Source: a virus. Taken from it: a stretch of DNA of 64,000 nucleotides. The position numbers were made by a program, and so were the translations under genes. The stretch lies in IMG/VR virus record IMGVR_UViG_3300036770_004723, positions 62,001-126,000 of that record, one strand, 5' to 3'. Below, in pieces: positions 34,822-43,825 of the stretch. How positions within the stretch are numbered: the first letter of the stretch is position 1; each line of letters begins with the position of its first letter. The notes below the pieces were generated by a model, which did not search any database, was not told where the DNA came from, and saw only the letters and a list, made by a program, of their open reading frames with translations.

Positions 34822-36822
34822 GGCGGTTGAGTTCAATTTTAAAATAGTTGTCAACTGCGAAAGTAATGAACCTACTTTATTTGGTGCCATATTAATGCGC
34901 TGTTTAGATAGTGTTTCGGTATATGAATCAAAGATTTGAAATACAGCATCAAACACTTTAATGGTAGAATCTCCAATTTCATTTTCTTGATCAGCGAACA
35001 GATTCAACGATACACCAAACTGTTTGATTATACTCATTAAAGGCTTTTCAGGCATTGTGGTCGATCCTAATGCCTGAACATTAAGGAGTTCCGAAGATAT
35101 TACACTAACACCTCGAATAATAGCTGCCATATCGACAAGCGAACTTAATTCATCAAGATTATTAATCAAGCGAATTAAGTTTTTTGCCCGCATTCCGGTA
35201 GTAATAGTAGTAGGTAATCCATAAGGAACATCCTGATAGATGTTTTTGATGTCACTGCTTTCTTTAACTCCCACAGTGTATTGGAAAATATCTTCTAAGC
35301 CTAAAGCAACGAATAAGGCTCTTAGAGTATTTCCGCCGTAAGTAAGTAATTCACCTGCAAGATTTTCGTCAAACTGTCCATCTCGGCTATACAAGCTTTT
35401 CATAGTAACTAAGGCCGTATATGCACTGTTACTATCATAATCTACTTTTTTATCCAAGAAACCTTGGAAGAAGTTCATAAGGAAAAAAGAAATAGGGGCT
35501 TTACTTCTCTTCAACCAGTTTCTGTAATTGGTTAATTCAGGATTATGTAAAGCACTTAAAATATTTATTACAGGCTCCAGAACCACATTACCTAAGTGGT
35601 GTGTCAGAGTTAAAAACTTTTCTATTGTAGTGTAATCAATAATCGGTTCTTTTTGAGTCAGACAACGCAAAAGACTCATTAAATCAATCAGAACACCTAG
35701 ATTAGTTGTACGACTATTTCTTGCAACTCGTACATGTGCCTGTGTATTTAAAAACATGGCGGTTACTTGAGTCAAAAGTAATCTTAAAGATGTATCAAGT
35801 ACCGCAATATTCTTTTCATTCGACCTAATAAGAGTATTTACATCGTAAGGTTCAAATAAAAGGCTAATGTAGATCTTGGCTAAGTTTACCGCTTGTTTTT
35901 CACTTACTTCAGTGAATTTACCTACGCAAGTTAAACTCAAAGGATTAGGTTGAAGATTAACATAATCAGGTAATACCGAAATTAATTTATCAGGATCCAT
36001 TAAAAGTTGTTCAGCTGGTTCCTTATTACCTAAAGCTTTCAATGTCTGTTTAAATTCAGAAAGCAATTGTTTTGAATGCTTTTCCGTAAACCAACTTAAA
36101 TCAGGCAAAGCTTCGATAGCATTTTCTGACAGATCCACTTCAGGTCCTAGAACATCAACTGATTTGTTACCTGCCTGACTTTCTTCTGTTTCTACTGGCT
36201 CGGGTTTAGTTTGAACTTTTACAAAACTACTTAATTCAACACGTCCCGATTTTGTAGATGATTGTGTTGATAAGTCCGTGTCTGTTTTTACGGGTGTAAT
36301 TTCATCAAGCATTTTATTTCGGATTTCCTTTGAATCCAAAAGTGCATATAATTGATGGAACATAAACGATGATACGAGGATCATCCAATTGTTTTCATTA
36401 CACTTTCTTAACCATTGTACGATCTCAGGGTACACGGAACCTAAACTTGTAGATTTTTCATTTAAGATAGCGTGTTTGTAATTAAGTGCAGCCCCAAGCG
36501 GAAGTAAATTGCACTTAGAGATATCCTCAAGTTTTATACCTTTAACTTTAGGTCGCTGAACATTTTCAATTTTCTCCATAATAGGTTCGGAGAATTCGAT
36601 TTGAAAAAACACAAAAGACTCTGGAACATTACATACATTACGCAAAGAAGAAAGCCTTTCTTCTGAAAGTAACTGGAAATGCTCACTAACGTTCAACATG
36701 TTGACACCATTCACAAGAATGAGTCCATTTCCACGAATAGATTTCATAACGAATAATTCGGAAATACCTACTATTACTGAATTAACGCTAACGAAACTTA
36801 ATGGTGTATTTGCAGCTATCAT
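34816..36822 (-). CDS. Hypothetical protein with internal RVELS motif (668 aa)
   Basis: Unrecognised large protein. An N-terminal globular domain (~1-170) is followed by a Ser/Thr/Glu/Pro-rich linker that carries SGRVELSSFVK at residues 192-202. A helical C-terminal domain of about 430 aa follows. The motif is shared with the GyrA-like subunit, the 13196 product and the 61596 product. ATG with GAGAGGATTTT upstream. No catalytic motif seen. Its expression is separated from the early unit downstream by a terminator. Confidence 0.7.
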   Translation of the reverse strand: MIAANTPLSFVSVNSVIVGISELFVMKSIRGNGLILVNGVNMLNVSEHFQLLSEERLSSLRNVCNVPESFVFFQIEFSEPIMEKIENVQRPKVKGIKLEDISKCNLLPLGAALNYKHAILNEKSTSLGSVYPEIVQWLRKCNENNWMILVSSFMFHQLYALLDSKEIRNKMLDEITPVKTDTDLSTQSSTKSGRVELSSFVKVQTKPEPVETEESQAGNKSVDVLGPEVDLSENAIEALPDLSWFTEKHSKQLLSEFKQTLKALGNKEPAEQLLMDPDKLISVLPDYVNLQPNPLSLTCVGKFTEVSEKQAVNLAKIYISLLFEPYDVNTLIRSNEKNIAVLDTSLRLLLTQVTAMFLNTQAHVRVARNSRTTNLGVLIDLMSLLRCLTQKEPIIDYTTIEKFLTLTHHLGNVVLEPVINILSALHNPELTNYRNWLKRSKAPISFFLMNFFQGFLDKKVDYDSNSAYTALVTMKSLYSRDGQFDENLAGELLTYGGNTLRALFVALGLEDIFQYTVGVKESSDIKNIYQDVPYGLPTTITTGMRAKNLIRLINNLDELSSLVDMAAIIRGVSVISSELLNVQALGSTTMPEKPLMSIIKQFGVSLNLFADQENEIGDSTIKVFDAVFQIFDSYTETLSKQRINMAPNKVGSLLSQLTTILKLNSTAN

Positions 36823-36831
36823 AAAATCCTC

Positions 36832-37095
36832 TCAATGATTTAAACTTAGTTCAATGGTAAATAAATAATCTTCGATCATGAATTCGTAGGATGTTTCCGA
36901 AATTTTCGTTACTTCGACTTCATTACAAAAATCTTTTAATTCGGCTTCATCAAGTTCTTCACAAAAGCCTTCTAGGCTAAGGTGAACGTAGGCATTTTGA
37001 ATGGCCTCTAAAATAAGATGTTCAATATTATTGTCAGTTGAGATAAATGAGCCTACTATCTCAACCTCGTCACTTTCAGTATTTAAATATTCCAT
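36832..37095 (-). CDS. Hypothetical acidic protein (87 aa)
   Basis: Unrecognised small, strongly acidic protein. ATG start; nine bases upstream of the 668-aa gene and probably co-transcribed. Small acidic early phage proteins are often inhibitors of host enzymes, but there is no specific sign of that here. Confidence 0.6.
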   Translation of the reverse strand: MEYLNTESDEVEIVGSFISTDNNIEHLILEAIQNAYVHLSLEGFCEELDEAELKDFCNEVEVTKISETSYEFMIEDYLFTIELSLNH

Positions 37096-37138
37096 TTTAA
37101 GATTCTCACAAAAATTTGTTGTTATATTGGTTAGGGTT

Positions 37139-37906
37139 TTACTGTTTATCCTTTATGCTTTTCTTTTTCATTACTGATTTAAAGATTCTACTTTTTTGGT
37201 CATCATCAAGAATAACTTCTTCAGCTTTTTCTATAAGCTGAAAACAATTAGATACATCGACGACCTTATCAAACTTTTTATACTTTGATAAGTGATTTAG
37301 TTTTTTAGGTGAAACGAAAACTAAATCACGCCAATCAAGCCTGTCAATAGGTCGGAAACTTTGGCTTATACCTACCTTGCCCGACTGGTCAAGTACCACC
37401 GTAAATTCTGTTGCTTTCAACGATTGCTGACAGCGAATACATTTACCGTGCTTACTTGTAGATAATCGACTATGACCTATTGATTTACATACCATCGGAG
37501 CAATATCTTCCAATGGAAGATTTAATCTTTCCAAATTTTTGATATCTACGAAAGTGGTAGATCTATCTTTCAATTGAAAGATAAACTCTTCATCATTGTA
37601 GCCAATCGCGTCTTCAAAAGCTGAATGATTGTCACGAAACAGATAATAATGCTTTTTGGGTTTTTGTTCATCACTTGCTTTTTGTATAGTAGGCAAGCTA
37701 ATAAGGCTAATACCTACCAGCATCAGATTTTCCTGCAAACGAACAATTGCAGTAGTATCTTCTTTAAGTTCTTGACCAGAAATATCAAGAACAGATGCAA
37801 GCTGCTCAAAAGTAAGCTTTATGATGGTGTCCCCATTTAAAATTCTTGATACGAATTGCTGCACTGATAATACCATCTGATCCATTTTTGCATCAGTCAA
37901 TTTCAT
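37139..37906 (-). CDS. Hypothetical protein linked to the NADAR gene (255 aa)
   Basis: Unrecognised. A single Cys pair (KCIRCQQSL) and nearby His (SIGHSRLSTSKHGK) could bind zinc. The remainder is mixed. It overlaps the NADAR gene by four bases (ATGA-type junction), so the two are translationally coupled and may act together. ATG with GGAGCGTTCTT upstream. Confidence 0.68.
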   Translation of the reverse strand: MKLTDAKMDQMVLSVQQFVSRILNGDTIIKLTFEQLASVLDISGQELKEDTTAIVRLQENLMLVGISLISLPTIQKASDEQKPKKHYYLFRDNHSAFEDAIGYNDEEFIFQLKDRSTTFVDIKNLERLNLPLEDIAPMVCKSIGHSRLSTSKHGKCIRCQQSLKATEFTVVLDQSGKVGISQSFRPIDRLDWRDLVFVSPKKLNHLSKYKKFDKVVDVSNCFQLIEKAEEVILDDDQKSRIFKSVMKKKSIKDKQ

Positions 37907-38523
37907 AAGAACGCTCCAACGTAAATTTTAACAACTCTATTTTCTTCCATTTCACGCAACCACTCACGAACTTGCATGGTTAGTTTTCCAGACTTGTTTT
38001 CACCGTTACCACTATCATCGGTTCCCCAAAACAATTCTTTGTCCCAAGGCGACAGTTCGATCAATTCTGCTTTATCTGTAGCAATTAACCACTTGCGGAG
38101 ATAGTAGTTCTGCATGTACTTTGCTTTTAGTACAGCCAACATTACAGGCTCTCGAATATCAAACCAATCTTTACGCATTACACATCCGGCTTTTTCGCTG
38201 CCTTGATAACGGGCATCACTGGCTTTCACGCAGTTGTAGATTTTTTGTCTTTGTTCTGGACTGCGCGTTTTGAAATACTGAAAAGCGGCTTCAGCATTAG
38301 CAAACGTTAGTGTTTCGTCGCTGCCTTTTTCAAGGTAAAGGACGATCATACAATTTTGAAAATTACTTAACCAACTATGTTGGGTGATACTGGCATTATA
38401 CCGAATGTAGTTTGCTTCTGATTTTTTTGAAGAAACAGATTTTAACGGCTTTACTTTAACTACATTTTTCACTTTGTCACTTTTTTTCACAATCTTTTCA
38501 TTGCCTACTTTTAATTTTTTCAT
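37903..38523 (-). CDS. NADAR / YbiA-like protein (206 aa)
   Basis: The NADAR fold is readable from residue ~50: HSWLSNF, then FANAEAAFQYFK, KASDARYQGS, KDWFDIREPVMLAVLKAKY, LRKWLIATDKAELIEL and WDKELFWGTDD with the closing KLTMQVREW. Family members cleave N-glycosidic bonds, as in YbiA (riboflavin intermediates), or remove ADP-ribose from guanine in DNA. Phage NADAR proteins are known to counter DarT1-type ADP-ribosylating defence, the likeliest role here. The first ~45 residues are a Lys-rich tail not typical of the family. Coupled to the 255-aa gene downstream. Confidence 0.85.
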   Translation of the reverse strand: MKKLKVGNEKIVKKSDKVKNVVKVKPLKSVSSKKSEANYIRYNASITQHSWLSNFQNCMIVLYLEKGSDETLTFANAEAAFQYFKTRSPEQRQKIYNCVKASDARYQGSEKAGCVMRKDWFDIREPVMLAVLKAKYMQNYYLRKWLIATDKAELIELSPWDKELFWGTDDSGNGENKSGKLTMQVREWLREMEENRVVKIYVGAFL

Positions 38524-38659
38524 CAGATTCTCGCTTATTTAATAGTTTAACAACGTCAACACCCAAGGATTTGAGTGCATCAGATAGAATTTTCTTTTGT
38601 TGTCGTAAAAGCACAACTTTCTTCTTAAGTCTCCTATTTAAACTTGCTGTTCCTTCCAT
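38498..38659 (-). CDS. Small charged protein overlapping both neighbours (53 aa)
   Basis: Fills an otherwise empty 114-base gap. It begins MEGTASLNRRLKKKVVLL and ends with a charged helix (LNKRESDEKIKSRQ), with heptad-like spacing. ATG at 38659 with GGAG eleven bases upstream, weaker than usual. It overlaps the 173-aa gene's end by 22 bases and the NADAR start by 26. Plausible but not certain. Confidence 0.45.
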   Translation of the reverse strand: MEGTASLNRRLKKKVVLLRQQKKILSDALKSLGVDVVKLLNKRESDEKIKSRQ

Positions 38660-39159
38660 AAGGATTTACACTCCAGTAAATGCTGGTCGGCCAATACAGG
38701 AAAGTGATTCTGCAAACGACGCACAGCGTTTTTATTGTAAGTCAAAAACACGAAACAATTATCAAACTCGGTTGCCCAAATAGTATTCCGTAAATCGTTA
38801 GTATCACGGTCATGGATAGATTTTAAGTCGTGGCAGCTATCTAAATCCATAAGGGAAATGCTTAGTTTTCTCTGTAGATCAAGAAAACTTAGATTATGAT
38901 CTACAGGCTTTACAATCAAAGCTCGCATATTCCAAGTGGACATAGATTCCTGTTTTATTTCAAAAACCTCTATGAATTGAGGTAAAGAATAGCTAGCTAC
39001 TTCATGAGATTTACTTATTACAGAATAAATATTTTTGTTTAAAAATTCCAAATCCGTAACAGAATTTGCTACAACCACGTCACGGAAACTAACTGGATTT
39101 TCAGGCCAACTTTTTAGGCGTGAAAATCGGTTGATGAATATTAAGGGTACTACTTTCAT
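38638..39159 (-). CDS. Hypothetical protein (173 aa)
   Basis: Unrecognised soluble protein. The ATG overlaps the stop of the 170-aa gene by four bases. A pattern of His, Asp and Cys (SCHDLKSIHDRD) is seen but not assigned to a family. Confidence 0.65.
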   Translation of the reverse strand: MKVVPLIFINRFSRLKSWPENPVSFRDVVVANSVTDLEFLNKNIYSVISKSHEVASYSLPQFIEVFEIKQESMSTWNMRALIVKPVDHNLSFLDLQRKLSISLMDLDSCHDLKSIHDRDTNDLRNTIWATEFDNCFVFLTYNKNAVRRLQNHFPVLADQHLLECKSLWKEQQV

Positions 39160-39668
39160 TTTTTCACCTGTAGAAAAACACTGCTTTTACCTGTGTAATA
39201 ATAAAAAAGAACTAGATCTGTATAAGTGAGATTTTTTACTGCAAGATCATACCATTCATTGCTGTCGAGATACGATCTTTTACGTTCTTCGAAAATATTA
39301 TATGGAATTATGTATTTTGTCTTTCCGTAACCTTGCACAAAATTGTAATGAAGTAAACTATTAACAAAATCGTTAGATAATGTTCTAACTTCAGGCTTTT
39401 CAATTTCAAAAACTGTAGCAGGATCCGCAAGAGAAAAGGCGCTGTCCACGACATGATAGAAATTTACTTCAGCGTTTCTTATTCTTGTCAACATTGATCT
39501 AGATAAAAAGTCTTCACTTACATCAATCAAGTTTAAGTTGTTAGCATTAAGTGCCAAACTTTTTAGTAATCGCTTTTTATCTCGGCTTTTAAAATAAGCA
39601 AGCAGTGGAATAGATCGGCTAATTAACTCAAGTACAAAAAACAAAGGTATACCAAAAATTTTATACAT
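39156..39668 (-). CDS. Hypothetical protein with N-terminal hydrophobic segment (170 aa)
   Basis: Unrecognised. Residues 4-28 (IFGIPLFFVLELISRSIPLL) are hydrophobic and could anchor the protein in the membrane. The rest is soluble and basic. ATG with TAGGAGATTATAACG upstream. It follows a small two-helix membrane protein, so a membrane-linked unit is possible. Confidence 0.63.
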   Translation of the reverse strand: MYKIFGIPLFFVLELISRSIPLLAYFKSRDKKRLLKSLALNANNLNLIDVSEDFLSRSMLTRIRNAEVNFYHVVDSAFSLADPATVFEIEKPEVRTLSNDFVNSLLHYNFVQGYGKTKYIIPYNIFEERKRSYLDSNEWYDLAVKNLTYTDLVLFYYYTGKSSVFLQVKK

Positions 39669-39680
39669 CGTTATAATCTC

Positions 39681-39854
39681 CTAAAAATAGGGCGGACGCG
39701 GCCGCCAGAAAATAAAATAAATTAAGTAGATAACACAAATCAACATTAAAAGAGGGGACATATAAGAATATTCTATTTTATACGTAAACAAACAGCCGAA
39801 AAATAATAATACTGCTAGTAGTGCTAACACACGTAAAAAATATTCAAATACCAT
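39681..39854 (-). CDS. Small two-helix membrane protein (57 aa)
   Basis: Short gene in the 186-base gap after uvdE. It begins MVFEYFLRVLALLAVLLFFG, with a first membrane helix at ~5-24, a polar turn (TYKIEYS), a second helix at ~33-50 (MSPLLMLICVIYLIYFIF) and a basic Pro-rich tail. ATG at 39854 with AGGA seven bases upstream, overlapping the uvdE stop region. Lysis, superinfection-exclusion or other membrane roles are all possible. Confidence 0.62.
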   Translation of the reverse strand: MVFEYFLRVLALLAVLLFFGCLFTYKIEYSYMSPLLMLICVIYLIYFIFWRPRPPYF

Positions 39855-39855
39855 T

Positions 39856-40863
39856 CTACAATCCTTTTAAATATTGATCCACTAATTGGTCTCGGGCGAG
39901 ATTTTTTAATTTGGCCTCGCACATGATATCAAAATCAGGTAAAAAACTTAAGGCCCAGCGATTAGAGTGTTCATTAGGATAATCATCACTATGCTGCCGC
40001 AACAAACTGTCGTTGACGTCCAAGGTAAAATAGTTTGGTTTTTTATCACCAGAATGTTTTATCAAAGCTTCGGGTTTAGAGTAAGAGTAATGTATAACCG
40101 GCCGCACACCTCTCCAACTGTCAATTACTTTTTTGGCTTTAGAGCTTTTAGGATTTATGTAACCGCCCGTATTTACCCAGTTATGGTGGATGTCTAAAAC
40201 TATAGGTACAATATCAGAAACCTGTAGTACGTAATCCAAACCTGCTTGAAATTCATCGTTTTCAATTGTAAGTATGTTTTTAGCTACATCACTTAATTTT
40301 GAAAAGGATTTTCTAAATACATTAATGCCGCCTTTGCCACTTAAATGCACATTACATTTAAAATCTTGAAACTCCTTACCTAAGCCCATACAACTTACAA
40401 GATACGCATGGTACTCTATTTCACGTATAGAGTTTTCTACTATTTGCGGATTCTCGCTGGATAGAACACAAAATTGATCTGGATGAAAACTCAAACGAAC
40501 GCCGTGTGTTTTTACCAAACGCCCTATGTTAGGCAAAGAGGTTTCGACTAGATTCTTTACATCTGTACGTTCATAAAATTTGCCGTATTTTGGGTGAGTA
40601 TACATAGGTAAAAAGTCTGAAGATAACCTGACCATTCTTTTTATAGGTTCTTTGTCGGTTGCAACTTTTAATACCAATTTATGGATAGCCAACAAATTAT
40701 GTTTTACAATCTGCCACAATTTGTCTTCGTAGTCTTTGTTTTGATCACAAAACTTGACAGTGGTGGTTGTACATCTAAAAGGTGCTTCTAGTTCTTTTAT
40801 TTCTTTATCTGTTTTACCTGAACGTTCAGATGTTAACCACTGACAAGCAAAGCCAATTTTCAT
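39856..40863 (-). CDS. UV DNA damage endonuclease (UvdE family)
   Basis: 335 aa, matching the usual length. Family signatures in order: MKIGFACQWL, MVRLSSDFLPMY, VRLSFHPDQFCVLSS, KCNVHLSGKGG, ILTIENDE, PIVLDIHHNWVN and RPVIHYSYSK. The His, Glu and Asp residues that bind the three metal ions in this TIM-barrel enzyme are all kept. It nicks DNA 5' to UV photoproducts and other lesions, so it probably repairs phage DNA. ATG with AGGAGTAAAT upstream. UvdE is uncommon in phages but known. Confidence 0.9.
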   Translation of the reverse strand: MKIGFACQWLTSERSGKTDKEIKELEAPFRCTTTTVKFCDQNKDYEDKLWQIVKHNLLAIHKLVLKVATDKEPIKRMVRLSSDFLPMYTHPKYGKFYERTDVKNLVETSLPNIGRLVKTHGVRLSFHPDQFCVLSSENPQIVENSIREIEYHAYLVSCMGLGKEFQDFKCNVHLSGKGGINVFRKSFSKLSDVAKNILTIENDEFQAGLDYVLQVSDIVPIVLDIHHNWVNTGGYINPKSSKAKKVIDSWRGVRPVIHYSYSKPEALIKHSGDKKPNYFTLDVNDSLLRQHSDDYPNEHSNRWALSFLPDFDIMCEAKLKNLARDQLVDQYLKGL

Positions 40864-40871
40864 ATTTACTC

Positions 40872-41270
40872 CTAAGTAACCATAATCTTATTATGTTTGA
40901 GGCTGATAACTAAAATAATCCAGCCTTTTTTCCAGCAAAACAAATCAATTGGATATAGTGACTTATTTACAGTATAGCGATCTTTAATAGGTTGACTTAG
41001 GTTAAGACACAGTTTAAAAGACTTTAGTAGATAAGTATAATAAAATAAAACAGATTCTTCATCTTTTACGAAAAATGCAGTTGGATTGTAACCGCATTCA
41101 AGCCTAATTACATAACTGGCCTTGTTTGTATAGTAGGTTGTAAGTGTCGGACAGAATTTTTCCGGTATATTTGGAAATATTACTTTGTCCTTATATCCGT
41201 TAGATAATTGAGTGCTTTTAATCAAACAACCAAAATCCTTCAACTTTTTAAGAAGGGTAAGTCTATCCAT
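40872..41270 (-). CDS. Hypothetical protein (132 aa)
   Basis: Unrecognised. Aromatic-rich with several Cys but no paired zinc motif. The ATG start is eight bases upstream of the uvdE unit. It contains a chance ACTGTAAATA in the coding region. Confidence 0.63.
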   Translation of the reverse strand: MDRLTLLKKLKDFGCLIKSTQLSNGYKDKVIFPNIPEKFCPTLTTYYTNKASYVIRLECGYNPTAFFVKDEESVLFYYTYLLKSFKLCLNLSQPIKDRYTVNKSLYPIDLFCWKKGWIILVISLKHNKIMVT

Positions 41271-41311
41271 ATCAGCCTCAAAATAAATTGGGGAGCCATG
41301 CTCCCCAAAAG

Positions 41312-42664
41312 TTAAATGTACATAGCTACTTCAACAATTTGTTTTCTAAGTAAATTGTTGTCGCACAGAACACTCATTAAATTCCACATGTCTCCGCTGT
41401 CATGTGTTTTAATTTTTAAATGCAATAACTGGTCACGTACAACCCTAAGGAAAGCATGAAATAAATCTCTGCCTTCTAAATTTTTGATTGCACAAATTTT
41501 ATATCCTTCAATTTCAGGACGTTTTACCACAAGCCCCGCAGCTGAAATTTCAGTACTTAAGGACATGAAGTGTTCAACTTTACCTTCATGGATTCCAGCA
41601 AAAAGATTTAAATACACAGATTCACCATTTAAATTTAATGTGAATCTTAGTAGATGCAGTCCGTCACGAGTTTTAACAGGAATAAGAGAAATTAAACTGT
41701 TGCTTCCTAGTAAATTCGTCTTAAACAGTTTGCTAACTAATTCGGCGGTTTGTTCTGTCAGGCTTGACGTCAATTCAAAATCTGAAAGTTCATGACTGGT
41801 GCAATAATTGTCATATAAAATACCATGAACTTCTCTAGACAATTCTGACGCCGATTTAGATTTTTCCTTATCATTTAAATGATCATCATGTAGATCGATA
41901 GAAAGAGAAAGAAGTTGTTCCATCTTAGGATGATCTTCACCTAAAAGATCTACAGCTAAGGCGATAAGACCGTCGGCGCTAAGATCTTTGAAATTTTCAT
42001 CATCAAGATAATTGAGTGAACGATCAAACTTCAGACTGCCTTGAATATGCTTCAGTTTAGGGTTAGCAGGATTAGATTTTCTGCTATACTTTCTTTTTAC
42101 CGAAAGCTTTTTAGCTGCAATTTTAGGCTTAGCTACTTTAGGTTCGATTGTCGCCAGCGCCTTAGTGTCTTCAGAAGTTTGATCAGTGCTTGAAACGTTT
42201 TCCTCCAAAACTACTTCAAATTTCGCCAAAACTATTTCAAACATAAATTCAATCTTTGTATACGGATGATCAGGATTATAATCCTTGTGATCTTTTCCTA
42301 CAGGTAAAATGCCTTTTAGTTTTTGGTTAAGATTATACACACGCTGTCTTAGTAGTTTTCGTTCATACTTGATGTGCATATAAAATTGATTCAAGAACTT
42401 TAAAGTTTCAGTTTTGGACTGAATAATCAGCAATCCGGCGGCGTCGGCATTTTTGTCTGTGATAAAATAAATAATCTCGTTACAAACACTGATTATACTA
42501 CTGACTAATGTGTCAGACTTTTGTTCAGGCAAAGCTTTCTTGTCAACAAATGTTTTTAATTCGTCCCGAAATAATTGGCTTGCCCTAAAGTTTGTGTAAT
42601 AATCGTTTGACAAGAAAGCACATAAAGCGTAAAAGTTCAGATCGAATTTCTTAGTATTTTTCAT
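41312..42664 (-). CDS. Hypothetical protein (450 aa)
   Basis: Unrecognised, largely helical. A basic linker around residues 190-215 (KLSVKRKYSRKSNPANPK) divides two globular halves; the C-terminal half is mixed alpha/beta. ATG with AAGGAAAAACATC upstream. No catalytic motif or membrane segment. Confidence 0.68.
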   Translation of the reverse strand: MKNTKKFDLNFYALCAFLSNDYYTNFRASQLFRDELKTFVDKKALPEQKSDTLVSSIISVCNEIIYFITDKNADAAGLLIIQSKTETLKFLNQFYMHIKYERKLLRQRVYNLNQKLKGILPVGKDHKDYNPDHPYTKIEFMFEIVLAKFEVVLEENVSSTDQTSEDTKALATIEPKVAKPKIAAKKLSVKRKYSRKSNPANPKLKHIQGSLKFDRSLNYLDDENFKDLSADGLIALAVDLLGEDHPKMEQLLSLSIDLHDDHLNDKEKSKSASELSREVHGILYDNYCTSHELSDFELTSSLTEQTAELVSKLFKTNLLGSNSLISLIPVKTRDGLHLLRFTLNLNGESVYLNLFAGIHEGKVEHFMSLSTEISAAGLVVKRPEIEGYKICAIKNLEGRDLFHAFLRVVRDQLLHLKIKTHDSGDMWNLMSVLCDNNLLRKQIVEVAMYI

Positions 42665-42701
42665 GATGTTTTTCCTTAGATTCTCATTGATGGTAAATGT
42701 T

Positions 42702-43100
42702 TTAGATCATTGTGCGTAAAGCATGTTTTATAATAAGTGCATCTACGCTGTTTTCACAAATATTGTAATAAAGGCAAAGGCGCAAACATAAATAAGAAAT
42801 ATCTGCTTCTTTAGTTTCGTGCCGAATTTTTAAAGTTTTTGATTTAGTGCCTAGCTTTAGTTTAAAGCTGTTGTTTACGATTACCACGTTACGTAATCGG
42901 CCGTTAGGTTTGAATACTTTATTCAAAGAATAAGAATCCAAACTTTTTTGTTCCAACAGCTTTTCTTCTGCTCCTCGGATTCTATTTTTTAAGATTGAGG
43001 TGAATCCTTTAGCTAAATCACCTAAATAAACACAATAGGACTCAGACTTAGCGTATAGACGCACAGGAAAGTCTGAAGTTTCAATCAAGGTTATTTCCAT
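42702..43100 (-). CDS. Hypothetical protein (132 aa)
   Basis: Unrecognised basic protein. ATG start, four bases after the 77-aa membrane protein gene. No motif seen. Confidence 0.62.
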   Translation of the reverse strand: MEITLIETSDFPVRLYAKSESYCVYLGDLAKGFTSILKNRIRGAEEKLLEQKSLDSYSLNKVFKPNGRLRNVVIVNNSFKLKLGTKSKTLKIRHETKEADISYLCLRLCLYYNICENSVDALIIKHALRTMI

Positions 43101-43104
43101 GAGA

Positions 43105-43338
43105 TTAATCTCTTTTTAATAAACTTTTTCGTCCTAGCTTAAAATTTTTGGCAGCATACCAAAAGCCGGAAATAAAAAGACAAATTGAAGACAAGGCGAA
43201 AACAAAAACCAACGCACCATAAATAAAATACGAGGCCATTTTAGTATTATAGGTATCAAATAACATAATACTAAGTACTGTCAATGCCGTGGAAATAAAA
43301 GCGCCTAATAGACGTCTTTGCCAGCGATAAGTGTACAA
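43105..43338 (-). CDS. Small membrane protein, TTG start (77 aa)
   Basis: Two membrane helices (about residues 11-28 and 36-60) with basic flanks. The start is TTG with AGGAG seven bases upstream; no ATG is available. It lies 35 bases after a sigma70-type TATAAT, so it is probably an early membrane protein. Function unknown. Confidence 0.65.
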   Translation of the reverse strand: MYTYRWQRRLLGAFISTALTVLSIMLFDTYNTKMASYFIYGALVFVFALSSICLFISGFWYAAKNFKLGRKSLLKRD

Positions 43339-43373
43339 ACTTTTTCTCCTATATTTGTTTAACTTATGGACTT

Positions 43374-43431
43374 ATTATACCAAAAATCAATAACTAGGTA
43401 AATCACTATTTTTGACACAGCTCGATCAGTT
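43374..43431 (-). promoter_or_regulatory. Sigma70-type promoter with conserved upstream block
   Basis: Minus strand: AACTGATCGAGCTGTGTCAA block (43408-43431), TTTACC (43397-43402), 17-bp spacer, TATAAT (43374-43379). Nearly identical to the 45.4-kb copy through CAGTGATTTAC-like and GATTTTTG segments. Confidence 0.75.
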
Positions 43432-43824
43432 AGAAGAATCTATTTCTTTAATGTCTTCTAACTCTTCTCTTACGATCTCAGCAATGCGTTTATCAAGACG
43501 AGAACGTTTTTTCTTTTTCTCTGCCTTAAGTTTGTTGCGCATTAAACGATTATGAATGATCATACCGCTAACGTAACCAAGACCTATACCTAATCCACTA
43601 AAGCACCCCATAATTAGTGCTTTATCCAGTCCAGAATCTGAAACGGATTTAGCGATCAACGCAAATACAATAGCGTCACATAGTCCCATAAACAAGCCAG
43701 TTAACCCTGCTGCAAATTTCAGGTCAGCATTTACGTTTTTGTTTTGAGTACTACGTAAAAAAGCACTTAACCAACCAACTAGAAGAATGGACACATAAGG
43801 CAAATAGATAGCAAACTTTTCCAT
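43426..43824 (-). CDS. Membrane protein with charged tail, holin-like in layout (132 aa)
   Basis: Three hydrophobic segments (about 4-22, 35-58, 68-90, the last Gly-rich) are followed by a strongly basic then acidic C-terminal tail of ~40 residues. Size, number of membrane helices and charged tail suit a holin, but many small phage membrane proteins look alike. No endolysin is next to it. ATG with AGAGGTTAGT upstream; the stop codon lies in the upstream block of the next promoter. Confidence 0.62.
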   Translation of the reverse strand: MEKFAIYLPYVSILLVGWLSAFLRSTQNKNVNADLKFAAGLTGLFMGLCDAIVFALIAKSVSDSGLDKALIMGCFSGLGIGLGYVSGMIIHNRLMRNKLKAEKKKKRSRLDKRIAEIVREELEDIKEIDSSN

Positions 43825-43825
43825 A

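Noticed and set aside
43426-43824. Firm holin annotation
   Set aside because: Only the membrane layout supports it; no lysis cassette or endolysin is next to it.
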